Origin: Caulobacter sp. CCH9-E1
GTDB lineage: Bacteria; Pseudomonadota; Alphaproteobacteria; Caulobacterales; Caulobacteraceae
Length of the DNA stretch: 64,000 bases
Direction of reading: 5' to 3'
Assembly: GCF_001556515.1 (NCBI RefSeq)
Contig: NZ_LSJA01000084.1
Location: forward strand, 48,253-112,252
Shown in pieces: positions 9,866 through 19,840 of the stretch; the first letter of the stretch is position 1, and each line of letters opens with the position of its first letter. The notes under the pieces were generated by a model. It saw only the letters and a list, made by a program, of their open reading frames with translations. It was not told the origin of the DNA and searched no databases. The position numbers and the translations under genes are program-made.

Positions 9866-10567
9866 ATGCTCACCCGCAAGCAGCACGAACTGCTGATGTT
9901 CATCCACGAGCGGATCAAGGAGACTGGCGTCTCCCCGTCCTTCGACGAGATGAAGGAGGCGCTCGACCTGGCGTCCAAGTCCGGCATCCACCGCCTGATC
10001 ACGGCGCTGGAGGAACGCGGCTTCATTCGCCGCCTGGCCCACCGGGCCCGGGCGCTGGAAGTGGTGAAGCTGCCGCAACAGGCCACGACCGCCGCCCCGC
10101 CCAAGGGCCGGAGCGCTTTCCGTCCGCAAGTGTTCGAAGGCGGCGGCGCCCCGCCCGCCGCTGCGCCCGCTCCGGCCGCCAACGACAGCCGCGAACTTCC
10201 GATCCTGGGCCGTATCGCCGCCGGTACGCCGATCGACGCCATCCAGCATGAGCGCGAGCGCCTGCCGGTGCCCGAAGCCATGCTGGGCAATGGCGAGCAC
10301 TATGTCCTCGAGGTCCAAGGGGACTCGATGATCGAGGCCGGCATCCTCGACGGCGACTATGTGATCATCAAGAAGGGCGACACCGCCACCTCCGGCGAAA
10401 TCGTCGTCGCCCTGGTCGGCGAGGAAGCCACCCTCAAGCGCCTGCGCAAGAAGGGCGGCTCGATCGCCCTGGAGGCAGCCAACCCGAAATATGAGACCCG
10501 AATCTTCGGCCCGGACCAGGTCGAGGTGCAGGGCAAGCTGGTGGGTCTGATCCGCCGGTACCACTAG
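9866..10567 (+). CDS. lexA: LexA SOS transcriptional repressor
   Basis: Represses DNA-damage genes and is inactivated by RecA-stimulated self-cleavage. The 233-residue protein has an N-terminal winged helix (residues 1-68; [10 protein letters not shown], then [11 protein letters not shown]), an alanine/proline-rich linker (about 70-107) and a C-terminal S24 peptidase-like domain. The cleavage site Ala119-Gly120 (RIAAGTP), catalytic Ser154 (GDSM) and Lys191 (ATLKR) are all present. The linker is longer than in E. coli LexA, as usual in alphaproteobacteria. The ATG at 9866 is chosen because the conserved helix begins there. A consensus SOS box sits in its promoter, and a second one controls sidA at 38.9 kb of this window. 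Confidence 0.98.
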   Translation: MLTRKQHELLMFIHERIKETGVSPSFDEMKEALDLASKSGIHRLITALEERGFIRRLAHRARALEVVKLPQQATTAAPPKGRSAFRPQVFEGGGAPPAAAPAPAANDSRELPILGRIAAGTPIDAIQHERERLPVPEAMLGNGEHYVLEVQGDSMIEAGILDGDYVIIKKGDTATSGEIVVALVGEEATLKRLRKKGGSIALEAANPKYETRIFGPDQVEVQGKLVGLIRRYH

Positions 10568-10605
10568 GGCCAGCGAGAGCTGGGTCGCCGAGACCTCCGG
10601 AATTT

Positions 10606-10638
10606 GGCCCAGACCTCAAGCGAGGATCGGGGCCTTTT
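10606..10638 (+). terminator. Imperfect hairpin plus T tract after lexA
   Basis: GGCCC-AGACCTC pairs imperfectly with GAGG-ATCGGGGCC around an AAGC loop and is followed by TTTT. It is the likely lexA terminator, located in the convergent gap with the next gene. Confidence 0.5.
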
Positions 10639-10642
10639 CGTA

Positions 10643-11410
10643 TCAACGCGCAGGCTGGAGACGCCCCTCCTCCGCCAGCCGTTTGGCGGCGGCGTCGAAG
10701 CCCTTCCAGGCGGCCGCGGCGAGAGCGCCGCCCGTGCTGACCCGGCGAACGCCCATTGCGGCCAGGCTCTCGACCGTCATCTCCGGCCCCCACAGCAGGA
10801 CGTTCACCGGCTTGGGCGCCACGGCTTGGACGACAGCCTTGATCTCCTCCGGATCGGTCACAGCGGGCGCATAGAGGCAATCCGCGCCCGCCTCGGCGTA
10901 GGCCTTCAGGCGCTCGAGGATCTGGCCCAAGTCGCGCACGCCGCGCAGATAGCCTTCGGCGCGCCCCACGAGCATCACGTCCTGCTCCGAGGCGTCGATC
11001 GCCCGTCGCGCCGCCTTGAGCCGCTCCACGGCCGTCGGCAGGTCGTAGAGGGCCGAACCCGACCAGTCCTCGATCGACAGACCCGCGACGCCAGCGTCGA
11101 TCGCAAGGGTCACGCTCTGGGCGACGCCTTCAACGGAGTCGGAAAAGCCGTTCTCGAAGTCGGCGTTTACGGGCAGGTCGGTCGCGGCGCACAGCATGCG
11201 AAGGTGGCGGATGACCTCATCGCGAGTGATCTGTCCGTCGTCCTTGCCCAGGGACCAGGCCGCGCCGGCGCTGGTCGAGGCCAGGGCCTTGAAGCCCAGT
11301 TTCTCCAGCCGACGCGCGCTGCCCGCGTCCCAAGGATTGGGCAGGGCGAAGCAGCCCGCGGCGTGAAGGGCGCGAAAGGCGGCGCGACGGGCGGCGAACA
11401 GGTTGGACAT
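10643..11410 (-). CDS. Isocitrate lyase/PEP mutase family protein
   Basis: The 255-residue TIM-barrel protein belongs to the phosphoenolpyruvate mutase/isocitrate lyase superfamily: NPWDAGSAR near residues 25-33, PVNADFENGF (Mg-binding aspartate region), GLSIEDWSG, VGRAEGYL, ADCLYAPAV and a terminal RRVSTGGALAAAA. It lacks the KKCGH motif of true isocitrate lyase and is too short for one, so it probably acts on another 2-hydroxy or 2-oxo acid such as oxaloacetate or a methylisocitrate-like compound. The substrate cannot be read from the sequence. It lies 29 bp downstream of comEC on the same strand, with no obvious functional link. Confidence 0.82.
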   Translation of the reverse strand: MSNLFAARRAAFRALHAAGCFALPNPWDAGSARRLEKLGFKALASTSAGAAWSLGKDDGQITRDEVIRHLRMLCAATDLPVNADFENGFSDSVEGVAQSVTLAIDAGVAGLSIEDWSGSALYDLPTAVERLKAARRAIDASEQDVMLVGRAEGYLRGVRDLGQILERLKAYAEAGADCLYAPAVTDPEEIKAVVQAVAPKPVNVLLWGPEMTVESLAAMGVRRVSTGGALAAAAWKGFDAAAKRLAEEGRLQPAR

Positions 11411-11439
11411 GGCGAGACCTCCAGACTTTCCGCCGACAC

Positions 11440-13608
11440 CTAGCGGCCTTCGACGTCATCCGCTGTCAGCAGTCGGCTCCATGGACGCTCGCCGCGCAAG
11501 GGCTGCGCCCAGACGATCCGCCAGCCATCGGCCCGATGATAGAGTTCGGCGGCCCCGCCACGGGCGAAGTCCTCCGCCGTCAACAGGACGGTGTCGGCGC
11601 AGAGCGGCGGAATGCGGTCTGGCGCCGTGGCGCGGATCACCACGACCTCGCTGTTGACGCACAGGCCCGACAGGGTCTCGGCGTCGGGAGTCTTGCGGCT
11701 CCAAGCCAGAGACAGCCGCACTGGCGCGCCCAAGGCCGGCGCGCAGACGCGCTTGTCGCAGGCGTAGAGGTTCCAGGTCGCCGGCGTCAGGCCCCGTCGG
11801 CGGGCCCACAGCTCCGCCCCGAACCGCTTGGCGTCGGTGCGCAGCAGAACCGCCGCGTCGCCAGAGCGCACGGCGGCTGTCGCTCCGTCGGCGGCGATCC
11901 AGGCATCCGGAGGCGCGGGTCGTGGCCATAGCGCGATGGCCAGAGCCATTGGGACGCCGATCCAGCGCAAACGCCCCTTCCACAGGCACAGCAGCATCAA
12001 CCCCAGGAAGGCGATGACCAGCACCTGGGGCGGCGCGCTGGCGACGATCTGCTGCGCGCCATGGGCGTCGGCGAAGCCGCTCGCAATCGCGACCATGGCG
12101 TCGACGCCCCAGCCGGCCACCGCCAGGAACGGCGCGCCCAGGCCGAACGCCTCCAGAAGCGTCCCGATCGCCAGAAACGGCATGATCACGAACGAGGACA
12201 GCGGCGCGACCGCCAGATTGGCCGGCAGGCCCCAGACGGCCACGCGGTTGAAGTGCTGCATGGCGAACGGCGCTGTGGCGAGTCCCGCCACGAGGCTGGC
12301 GGCGACGCTGGCGGCCAGCCATGTGATCCCCGCCTGCGGCCAGCGGATCCACCAGGGCGTCGAAATCTCCTTGACCGGTCGTGGCCAGCTCTCGGCCAGG
12401 GCGACCAGGGCCGCGGTGGCGGCGAACGACATCTGGAAGCCCGGCTCGCCCGCCGTCTCCGGCTTCAAGGCCAGGATCAGCAGCGCCGCCACCGCCAAGC
12501 CGTGCAGGGTGATAGCGCGTCGATCGAACAGGATGGCCAGGAAGGCGACGCTGGCCGTGATCGCGGCTCGCTCGGCGGGCGGCGGCGCGCCGGAAATTAC
12601 GAGATAGCCCAGCACGGCGACGAGCCCGGCGACGGCGGCGATCTTCTTGCCCGGCGCCCTGAGCGCGAGCCAGGGCCACGCAGCCACGCCCAAACGCACC
12701 GCGCCGAACACGAAGCCGCCGACGATCGCCATGTGCAGTCCGGAGATCGACAGGATATGCGCCAGGCCCGAGGCGCGCATGGCGTCGGTCTGCTCCTGCG
12801 TGATCCAGGCCTCGTGGCCGGTCACCATGGCCGCGCCGATCCCGCCGCTGGTCGGTCCCATCCGCGCTAGGATCCGCTGCGCGAGGCTCCACCGAAAGGC
12901 GTTGATCGCCATGACGATGCGGAGTCGAAGCGGCGGCGGGTCGAGACGGTCGGCATTCAGATCTCCGATCGTGAAGCCGACGCCGCCGATCGAGTCGAAC
13001 CACGCGTCACGGGCGAAGTCGTAAGACCCCGGCGCGGCCGGCGGCGGAGGCTGGCCCAGCATGGCCTTGAAGCTGATCGCGTCGCCCGGCGCCGGCGTCT
13101 CATTCTCGCCGATCGTCACGCGAATGCGTCTTGGCGTCCCCTCGAACGGCAATCCCGAGATCGAGACCGGCGCGATCAGCAGGCGCGGCCCGCCCGCGCC
13201 CGGACTGACCACATCGACGACAAAGCCGTCGATGCGCCGCACCGTGCGCTCGCCCGTCATGATCGGCGCCGCCACGCGGTCACTCCGCACCTTCGCGGCG
13301 AAGGCGCCCGCCGCGCCAAAGGCTGTCAGGCTCGCCAAGGCGACGATCAAAGCCGTCGCGCCTCGCGCGCGGAGCGTCCACCAGGCGCCGGTGAGCGCCG
13401 CGGCGATGGCGGCCAGCAGTATCAAGGAGGGCTCGCGACCAGCCTCCAGATAGGCGGCCGCGCCCAGCCCAAAGGCGACCGGGGCCCAGAGAAAGGCTCG
13501 GACCTCATTGGCCCGCAGTTCCGCGAGCGCGAGGACCGCCAACGCGCCAAAGGAGAGCCGCTTGACCGCGACCCGAGGCGGAAGATCGACAGCTTCCGCC
13601 CCTAACAC
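11440..13608 (-). CDS. comEC: ComEC/Rec2-family DNA uptake membrane channel
   Basis: A polytopic inner-membrane protein of 722 residues that in competent bacteria carries single-stranded DNA into the cytoplasm. An N-terminal region with membrane segments and an OB-like part (residues about 30-215) is followed by the Competence domain, which holds the signature ILSISGLHMAIVGG near residue 285 and about eight further membrane helices. The C-terminal 180 residues are soluble but show no HXHXDH metallo-beta-lactamase motif, so the nuclease-like domain of Bacillus ComEC is absent or heavily degraded. The start used is GTG at 13608; nearby alternatives exist. It is divergent from gltX. Confidence 0.9.
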   Translation of the reverse strand: MLGAEAVDLPPRVAVKRLSFGALAVLALAELRANEVRAFLWAPVAFGLGAAAYLEAGREPSLILLAAIAAALTGAWWTLRARGATALIVALASLTAFGAAGAFAAKVRSDRVAAPIMTGERTVRRIDGFVVDVVSPGAGGPRLLIAPVSISGLPFEGTPRRIRVTIGENETPAPGDAISFKAMLGQPPPPAAPGSYDFARDAWFDSIGGVGFTIGDLNADRLDPPPLRLRIVMAINAFRWSLAQRILARMGPTSGGIGAAMVTGHEAWITQEQTDAMRASGLAHILSISGLHMAIVGGFVFGAVRLGVAAWPWLALRAPGKKIAAVAGLVAVLGYLVISGAPPPAERAAITASVAFLAILFDRRAITLHGLAVAALLILALKPETAGEPGFQMSFAATAALVALAESWPRPVKEISTPWWIRWPQAGITWLAASVAASLVAGLATAPFAMQHFNRVAVWGLPANLAVAPLSSFVIMPFLAIGTLLEAFGLGAPFLAVAGWGVDAMVAIASGFADAHGAQQIVASAPPQVLVIAFLGLMLLCLWKGRLRWIGVPMALAIALWPRPAPPDAWIAADGATAAVRSGDAAVLLRTDAKRFGAELWARRRGLTPATWNLYACDKRVCAPALGAPVRLSLAWSRKTPDAETLSGLCVNSEVVVIRATAPDRIPPLCADTVLLTAEDFARGGAAELYHRADGWRIVWAQPLRGERPWSRLLTADDVEGR

Positions 13609-13770
13609 GCGGAAACCACGGGATTTTTGACAGCTTGGCCAACTTCGCCGCAGCGCGCGAAACCGCTAGGCCTCGCGGGAACCGCCATGCTAAGACGCCC
13701 CGCCCAAGCCGCGTCGCGGCTCGCGTTTTTCGACGCCGCCCTGGCGTCCAGCCTTGCAGCCTTGAAGTCC

Positions 13771-15198
13771 ATGTCGAACCCCTCACCTACTGGCCCAAAT
13801 CCCACGGGCGTCGTCACGCGCTTCGCCCCCTCGCCCACCGGTTTCCTGCATATCGGCGGCGCTCGCACGGCGCTGTTCAACTGGTTATATGCACGCCATA
13901 CGAGAGGGAAGTTTCTTATTCGCGTCGAGGACACCGATCGCGAGCGCTCGACCGAAGCCGCCGTGGCGGCGATCTTCGAAGGCCTCGACTGGCTGGGCCT
14001 GAAGTCCGACGAGGACGTGATCTTCCAGCACACCCGCGCGCCGCGCCACGTCGAGGTGGTGCACGAGCTGCTGGCCAAGGGCCGAGCCTATCGCTGCTGG
14101 ATGACGGTCGAAGAGCTGGAAGTCGCCCGCGAGAAGGCCCGCGCCGAGGGCAAGGCGATCCGCTCGCCGTGGCGCGACGCGCCGGAAGGCGACCTGTCCG
14201 TCCCGCACGTGATCCGCTTCAAGGGCCCGCTGGACGGCGAGACCCTGGTCGACGACATGGTCAAGGGTCCGGTGACCTTCCGCAACATCGAGCTGGACGA
14301 TCTGGTGCTGCTGCGCGCCGATGGCGCTCCGACCTATAACCTCGCCGTCGTCGTGGACGACCACGACATGGGCGTCACCCACGTGATCCGGGGCGACGAC
14401 CACCTGAACAACGCCGCCCGGCAGACCCTGATCTATCAGGCCATGGATTGGGCCGTGCCGGCCTTCGCCCATATCCCGCTGATCCACGGTCCGGATGGCG
14501 CCAAGCTCTCAAAGCGCCACGGCGCTCAGGCCGTCGGCGAGTTCGCGGATCTGGGCTACATCCCGGAAGGCATGCGCAACTACCTGGCGCGCCTGGGCTG
14601 GGGCCACGGCGACGACGAGGTGTTCAACGACGAGCAGGCGATCAGCTGGTTTGACGTAGCCGACGTGGTCAAGGCGCCCGCGCGCCTGGACTGGGCCAAG
14701 CTGAACCACATCAACGCCCAGCACCTGCGCAAGGCCGACGACGCGCGTCTGACGGCGCTGGCCCTGGCTGCCGCCGAGAAGCGCGACGAGCCCCTGCCCG
14801 CCGACGCCCGCGAGCGCATCGCCCGCACCGTCCCGGAAGTGAAGGAAGGCGCCAAGACCATCCTGGAGCTGGTGGATCACTGTGCGTTCGCACTGAAGAC
14901 CCGCCCACTGACCCTGGACGAAAAGACGCAGAAGCAGCTGACGGATGAAACCGTCGAGCGCCTCAAGCGCTTGCGTGAACAGCTGGCCGCCGCCCCGGCC
15001 TTCGACGCTGGCACGCTGGAGACCGTATTGAAATCATTCGCGGAATCGGAAGGCGTCGGTTTCGGCAAGTTCGGCCCAGCCCTGCGTGGCGTCCTGACCG
15101 GGGGCGCGCCGGCGCCGGATCTGAACAAGACGATGGCCGCTCTCTCTCGCGAAGAGAGTTTGGGGCGACTTGACGACGCCCTGGCGCCGCGCGCATGA
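13771..15198 (+). CDS. gltX: Glutamate--tRNA ligase
   Basis: Class I synthetase charging tRNA-Glu. The 475-residue protein has the HIGH-type motif in SPTGFLHIGGARTALFNW (residues about 20-37), the KMSKS-type KLSKRHGA near residue 248 and a helical anticodon-binding C-terminus. I use ATG 13771, immediately before MSNPSPTGPNPTGVVTRFAP; an upstream ATG at 13687 would add 28 low-conservation residues. Caulobacter-type genomes often hold two GltX paralogues, one of them involved in misacylation with GatCAB; which one this is cannot be told here. gltA follows 67 bp downstream with its own promoter-like element. Confidence 0.96.
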   Translation: MSNPSPTGPNPTGVVTRFAPSPTGFLHIGGARTALFNWLYARHTRGKFLIRVEDTDRERSTEAAVAAIFEGLDWLGLKSDEDVIFQHTRAPRHVEVVHELLAKGRAYRCWMTVEELEVAREKARAEGKAIRSPWRDAPEGDLSVPHVIRFKGPLDGETLVDDMVKGPVTFRNIELDDLVLLRADGAPTYNLAVVVDDHDMGVTHVIRGDDHLNNAARQTLIYQAMDWAVPAFAHIPLIHGPDGAKLSKRHGAQAVGEFADLGYIPEGMRNYLARLGWGHGDDEVFNDEQAISWFDVADVVKAPARLDWAKLNHINAQHLRKADDARLTALALAAAEKRDEPLPADARERIARTVPEVKEGAKTILELVDHCAFALKTRPLTLDEKTQKQLTDETVERLKRLREQLAAAPAFDAGTLETVLKSFAESEGVGFGKFGPALRGVLTGGAPAPDLNKTMAALSREESLGRLDDALAPRA

Positions 15199-15201
15199 GG
15201 C

Positions 15202-15209
15202 GCTATAAC
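15202..15209 (+). promoter_or_regulatory. -10 element upstream of gltA
   Basis: GCTATAAC is a perfect match to the Caulobacter housekeeping -10 consensus GCTANAWC. It lies just past the gltX stop and would give a leader of about 50 nt for gltA. No good -35 lies at the usual 10-14 bp spacing, so the promoter call is tentative. Confidence 0.45.
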
Positions 15210-15265
15210 GCACCCGCGAAAACGAAAGTTGGACTGCTCGTTCCAATTTATGAAGGGGTCTAAGT

Positions 15266-16546
<1,281 letters not shown>

Positions 16547-16571
16547 GCGCCACGGCGAGGACCAAGGATCA

Positions 16572-16596
16572 GGCCCCGCTTCGGCGGGGCCTTTTT
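16572..16596 (+). terminator. Intrinsic terminator of gltA
   Basis: An 8-bp perfect GC stem (GGCCCCGC/GCGGGGCC) with a TTCG tetraloop is followed by TTTTT. It is a textbook Rho-independent terminator for gltA in the convergent gap with the FlhB-C gene, only a few bases before that gene's stop. Confidence 0.93.
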
Positions 16597-16600
16597 CGTT

Positions 16601-16864
16601 TCAGGGCTTGAGCAGGAAACCCAGAACCTCGGCGACGGCGCGATAAAGGTTCTCCGGGATTTCCTCGTCGATCTCGATCGTCGAGAGCGCCTGAGCCAGC
16701 ACCGGATCTTCCTCGATCGGCACCCCATGCTCGCGCGCGGTCTCGATGATCTTGTCGCCCACCCAGCCCTGGCCGGAGGCGACGACGCGGGGCGCGCTGG
16801 TCTCGTCGTGCAGCAGAGCAACCGCGATGCGCGGCCGCGCCGTGGGGCCCGAGATCCCGCTCAT
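16601..16864 (-). CDS. FlhB C-terminal-domain homologue (FlhX/EscU cytoplasmic domain family)
   Basis: An 87-residue protein that corresponds only to the cytoplasmic tail of FlhB, the export switch of the flagellar type III secretion apparatus. It has RPRIAVALLHD at residues 10-20, APRVVASGQGWVGDKIIETAREHGVPI and the hydrophobic PVLAQAL segment. The FlhB autocleavage motif NPTH is not present; its place is taken by a HDE segment. Free-standing proteins of this type are known as FlhX or YlqH. Its ATG overlaps the stop of the FliK-like gene upstream (ATGA, 16861-16864), so the two are coexpressed. A role in substrate-switch control is inference. Confidence 0.85.
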   Translation of the reverse strand: MSGISGPTARPRIAVALLHDETSAPRVVASGQGWVGDKIIETAREHGVPIEEDPVLAQALSTIEIDEEIPENLYRAVAEVLGFLLKP

Positions 16865-18603
16865 GAGGCCTGGTCCACGAAATGGCCCAGCGCCCGCGCA
16901 TCCTTGACCGGCGGCGGGCCGGAGTGGACGGCGACCTCCGGCGTCAGCTCGGCCTGGCGTAGCGCCGCGCTCAGCGCCTCTTCGCCGGCGCGCAGACGCG
17001 CGATGGTCTCGGCGCGCTCGGCCCACAGCGAGACCCGCGCCCGGGCGCCGGTCAGGGTGATCAAGGCGTGCACGGCCCCCAGCGGCTCGACATCGATCGA
17101 GAAGCGCACGCGATAGGTCCGTTCGACCGGTCCGACCATGGCGCCGCCTCCGCCGCCGTCACGGGTGATCTCGAACTGCGCCACCGCCACGCCCTGCGGC
17201 GTCACGAACGGCGCGTCCAGGTTCAGACGCGCAGGCTGCGGGCGAGTCTCGCCGGTCTCCGGATCGTGGTGGACCTCTCGCAGCGACGCGATCTGCATCA
17301 GGTCCTGCCGCGCCAGGGCGGCGGCGGCGCCTTTCAGCAGGCGGCGAACGATCTCGTCAGGCGCGGCCTGGGAAGGCAAGGCGGAGACCGCAGGGCGCTG
17401 TCCGGCCATCGGCCCGTCCGCGAACGGCGGCGGAGGCGTTCCCGGCTTTCTGGAGTCGGCGACCAACCCGCCATAGCCCCGCGCGGCGAGCGGCGCGGCC
17501 GCCGTCGGCGGCGGAGGATGACCTTCCTTCGTCGCGATCGAAGCGTCGGCCAGGTCCAGCAGCCCAAGAACCGTCGGCGTGGGCTTGGCCGACTGCGCCG
17601 GAGGCGTCGCCTTCGAGGGCGCAAGGAAGGCGGCGAAACGCGGCTCGACGGCGTCGTCCGGAGACTCCTGCGACCGGCCGGCTGCGGCCGGAGCCGAGGA
17701 CGCGGCCTCCTCATCCGTCGCCACGGGCGGTTGCGGCTTCGACGCACCCGGCGCAAGCGCTGCGTGCTGCGGCCCATCCTCTTGGGCGTCCAAACCCTGT
17801 GGCGGCGAGAACGGCGCTTCCGCGACCGCTTCCTGTTCCGGCAAGGACGGCGCCCCGGACGCTGGTGTCCTGACGCGATAATCGACCTCGGCCGCCTCCG
17901 GCGACTCATGGGCCGTGCTGTCCGTGTCCAGCCGGTGTTCCAGCTCCTCCATCTGAGCGGGCGTCGTCCGCGCGAGCCAGGCGCTCAGAGCGCCCTTGAA
18001 GACCAGCAAGGCCGCCTTCAAATCGGTGTCGGGGAATGCAAGGGGAGCCGCGCCTCCCGTCGTGGACGCCCCGCTCCGAGCCAGCCGAGCCTCCAGAAAG
18101 ACGCCGGACTGCGCGACCGCCTTTCTCAAGCCCCGGGGCGTGGACATCTCGAAGACGCGCGGCAGGCGGGCCATCAGGGCCTCGGCCGCGCTTCGCACCT
18201 CCGGCGGCGTGTCCAGGCGCTCCAGGACCGCGGCGACGTCCGCCATCAGCGGCGCAAGCCCCGCCTGACGCGGGACCGCGTCCGCAGCGGCGAGACGCAC
18301 CGCGCGCATCAGCCGGGTTTCCTGCGGCGGCGGGCGCGGCGCCGGCGCGCTGGACGCCCCGCCGCCCGATGAGGACACCGCCGCGCGTCCGGCGTCCTGG
18401 GTCGAGGCCTTGTCGGCCTGCTCCACATTGTGGTGCGGCTTGGCCGCGTCGGCCGATGGCTTTCCGACGAGCTCGCCCAGCGTATTCGTGACATTGGCCA
18501 AGGCGGCGCGCGCCATGGCTTGCAGAACGACCGAATTCGGCTGGCTCCCGGCCGGCGCGGCGGGATTGATCGGAGTCAGGGGCGCGGTCGGGTCTATGGC
18601 CAC
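16861..18603 (-). CDS. Flagellar hook-length control-like protein (FliK family)
   Basis: A 580-residue protein with an alanine/proline-rich, low-complexity body and a conserved-looking C-terminal domain (residues about 465-575). That domain, with GVAVAQFEITRDG, a VRFSIDVEPLG strand and a VSLWAERAETIARLRAG helix, resembles the FliK switch domain. FliK is a secreted ruler that makes the export gate stop sending hook subunits. This protein lies alone beside lpxB with only an FlhB-C homologue after it, so it could be the main FliK or a paralogue. Start is GTG 18603. A CtrA-like box lies about 50 bp upstream. Its composition is skewed compared with the neighbouring enzymes. Confidence 0.75.
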   Translation of the reverse strand: MAIDPTAPLTPINPAAPAGSQPNSVVLQAMARAALANVTNTLGELVGKPSADAAKPHHNVEQADKASTQDAGRAAVSSSGGGASSAPAPRPPPQETRLMRAVRLAAADAVPRQAGLAPLMADVAAVLERLDTPPEVRSAAEALMARLPRVFEMSTPRGLRKAVAQSGVFLEARLARSGASTTGGAAPLAFPDTDLKAALLVFKGALSAWLARTTPAQMEELEHRLDTDSTAHESPEAAEVDYRVRTPASGAPSLPEQEAVAEAPFSPPQGLDAQEDGPQHAALAPGASKPQPPVATDEEAASSAPAAAGRSQESPDDAVEPRFAAFLAPSKATPPAQSAKPTPTVLGLLDLADASIATKEGHPPPPTAAAPLAARGYGGLVADSRKPGTPPPPFADGPMAGQRPAVSALPSQAAPDEIVRRLLKGAAAALARQDLMQIASLREVHHDPETGETRPQPARLNLDAPFVTPQGVAVAQFEITRDGGGGGAMVGPVERTYRVRFSIDVEPLGAVHALITLTGARARVSLWAERAETIARLRAGEEALSAALRQAELTPEVAVHSGPPPVKDARALGHFVDQAS

Positions 18604-18650
18604 GACGACGGCTCCGCGAGGGACGTTATCCAGAGATTAAGACTCGGATG

Positions 18651-18667
18651 TAAACCGCCAGTTAACC
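18651..18667 (-). promoter_or_regulatory. Possible CtrA binding site before the FliK-like gene
   Basis: TAAA-N7-TTAACC differs by one base from the CtrA consensus TTAA-N7-TTAA. It lies 48-64 bp upstream of the GTG start of the FliK-like gene, overlapping the end of lpxB. CtrA drives early flagellar genes in Caulobacter, so the position is suggestive. Confidence 0.35.
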
Positions 18668-19840
18668 TTGAAGTGCGCCGCGCGCCGTCAGGAAATCGAT
18701 CATCGCGGTCGCCGCCGCCTCGGACGGGTCGGGCATGCCCCGGCCCATCTTGTCGAGCGCCGCGTACTGGTCGGCCGTCTGCCGCGCTCGGCGTTCGGGA
18801 TCGTCGAGCAGTTCGCCGACCGCCCGCGCGAGGGCCTCACCCTCGCACGCATGCTGAATGAACTCGGGCGCGACAGCGCGGCCGGCGGCGATGTTGAACA
18901 GGGTGATCCAGCGCGGTTTCATCAGGCGCTTGAGGATGGCGTAGGTGATGGCGCCGGTCTTGTAGCCAACCACCATCGGACGCCCCGCCAGGGCCAGCTC
19001 GGTCGTCACGGTGCCGCTGCAGGCCAGGGCCACATCGCCGGCGACGAAGGCGTCGTCCTTGAGCTGTTCGTCCTCGATGACATGCGCCCGGAAGGGCCAG
19101 CCAGCGACCCTGGCTTTGACGGCTTCGACGACGGTGTAGGCGGCGGGCACAACCACCACCAATTCCGGACGATCGGCCTTCAGTCGGAGCACCGCATCTT
19201 CGAAGGCCGGCATCACCCGCTCGATCTCCGAGGGACGGCTGCCGGGCAGGACCAGCAGCATCGGCTCGTCGGCGCTTACACCGATGGCGGCGCGGAGGCG
19301 CTGGGAGTCGGCTCGATCGAACCGCTTGGCCAAGGCCGAATTGCCAACGAAGACGTTCTCCAGCCCGGCGGCGTCGAAATAGGCCTTGTCCATGGGCTGG
19401 ATCGACAGCAGCAGATCGACCGCCTTGGCCAGGGTTTGGGCGCGGGCCGGATGATAAGCCCACACCTGAGGGGCCACGTACTTCACCAGCGCGATGTCGG
19501 GATTGGCCTTCCGCAGGGCCTTGGCCAGTCGGATGTTGAAGCCCCAGCTGTCGATCAGCACGGCGACGTCCGGCTTCTCGCGAACCGCCAGCGCCACGGT
19601 GTCGGCCAAGCGCGCCTTGACCGTGGGATAGGCTTTCAGCCCCTCCCAGATGCCCAGAATGGACAGCTGGGCGATGTCGAAGGGGCTCTGGACGCCCTGC
19701 TCGGCCATCTTCACACCGCCAACGCCCACGAAGGTCACGCGATCGCCGAGCCTGACTCGCAACGCCTTGGCCAGGGACGCGCCAAGCGCGTCGCCCGAGG
19801 CCTCGGCGGCGACCAACATGACCTTCAGGGGCGCGCTCAA
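18662..19840 (-). CDS. lpxB: Lipid-A-disaccharide synthase
   Basis: Glycosyltransferase family 19 enzyme that joins lipid X and UDP-diacylglucosamine at the inner membrane to form the lipid A disaccharide. The 392-residue protein has VMLVAAEASGDALGA at the N-terminus, VGVGGVKMAEQG, LIDSWGFNIRLAK, YVAPQVWAYHPAR, LVLPGSRPSEIERVMP and SGTVTTELALAGRPMVVGYK. The TTG start at 19840 overlaps the lpxI stop by four bases (TTGA) and gives the usual N-terminus; an internal ATG at 19819 is possible. It is the last gene of the long envelope operon. Confidence 0.96.
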   Translation of the reverse strand: MSAPLKVMLVAAEASGDALGASLAKALRVRLGDRVTFVGVGGVKMAEQGVQSPFDIAQLSILGIWEGLKAYPTVKARLADTVALAVREKPDVAVLIDSWGFNIRLAKALRKANPDIALVKYVAPQVWAYHPARAQTLAKAVDLLLSIQPMDKAYFDAAGLENVFVGNSALAKRFDRADSQRLRAAIGVSADEPMLLVLPGSRPSEIERVMPAFEDAVLRLKADRPELVVVVPAAYTVVEAVKARVAGWPFRAHVIEDEQLKDDAFVAGDVALACSGTVTTELALAGRPMVVGYKTGAITYAILKRLMKPRWITLFNIAAGRAVAPEFIQHACEGEALARAVGELLDDPERRARQTADQYAALDKMGRGMPDPSEAAATAMIDFLTARGALQG

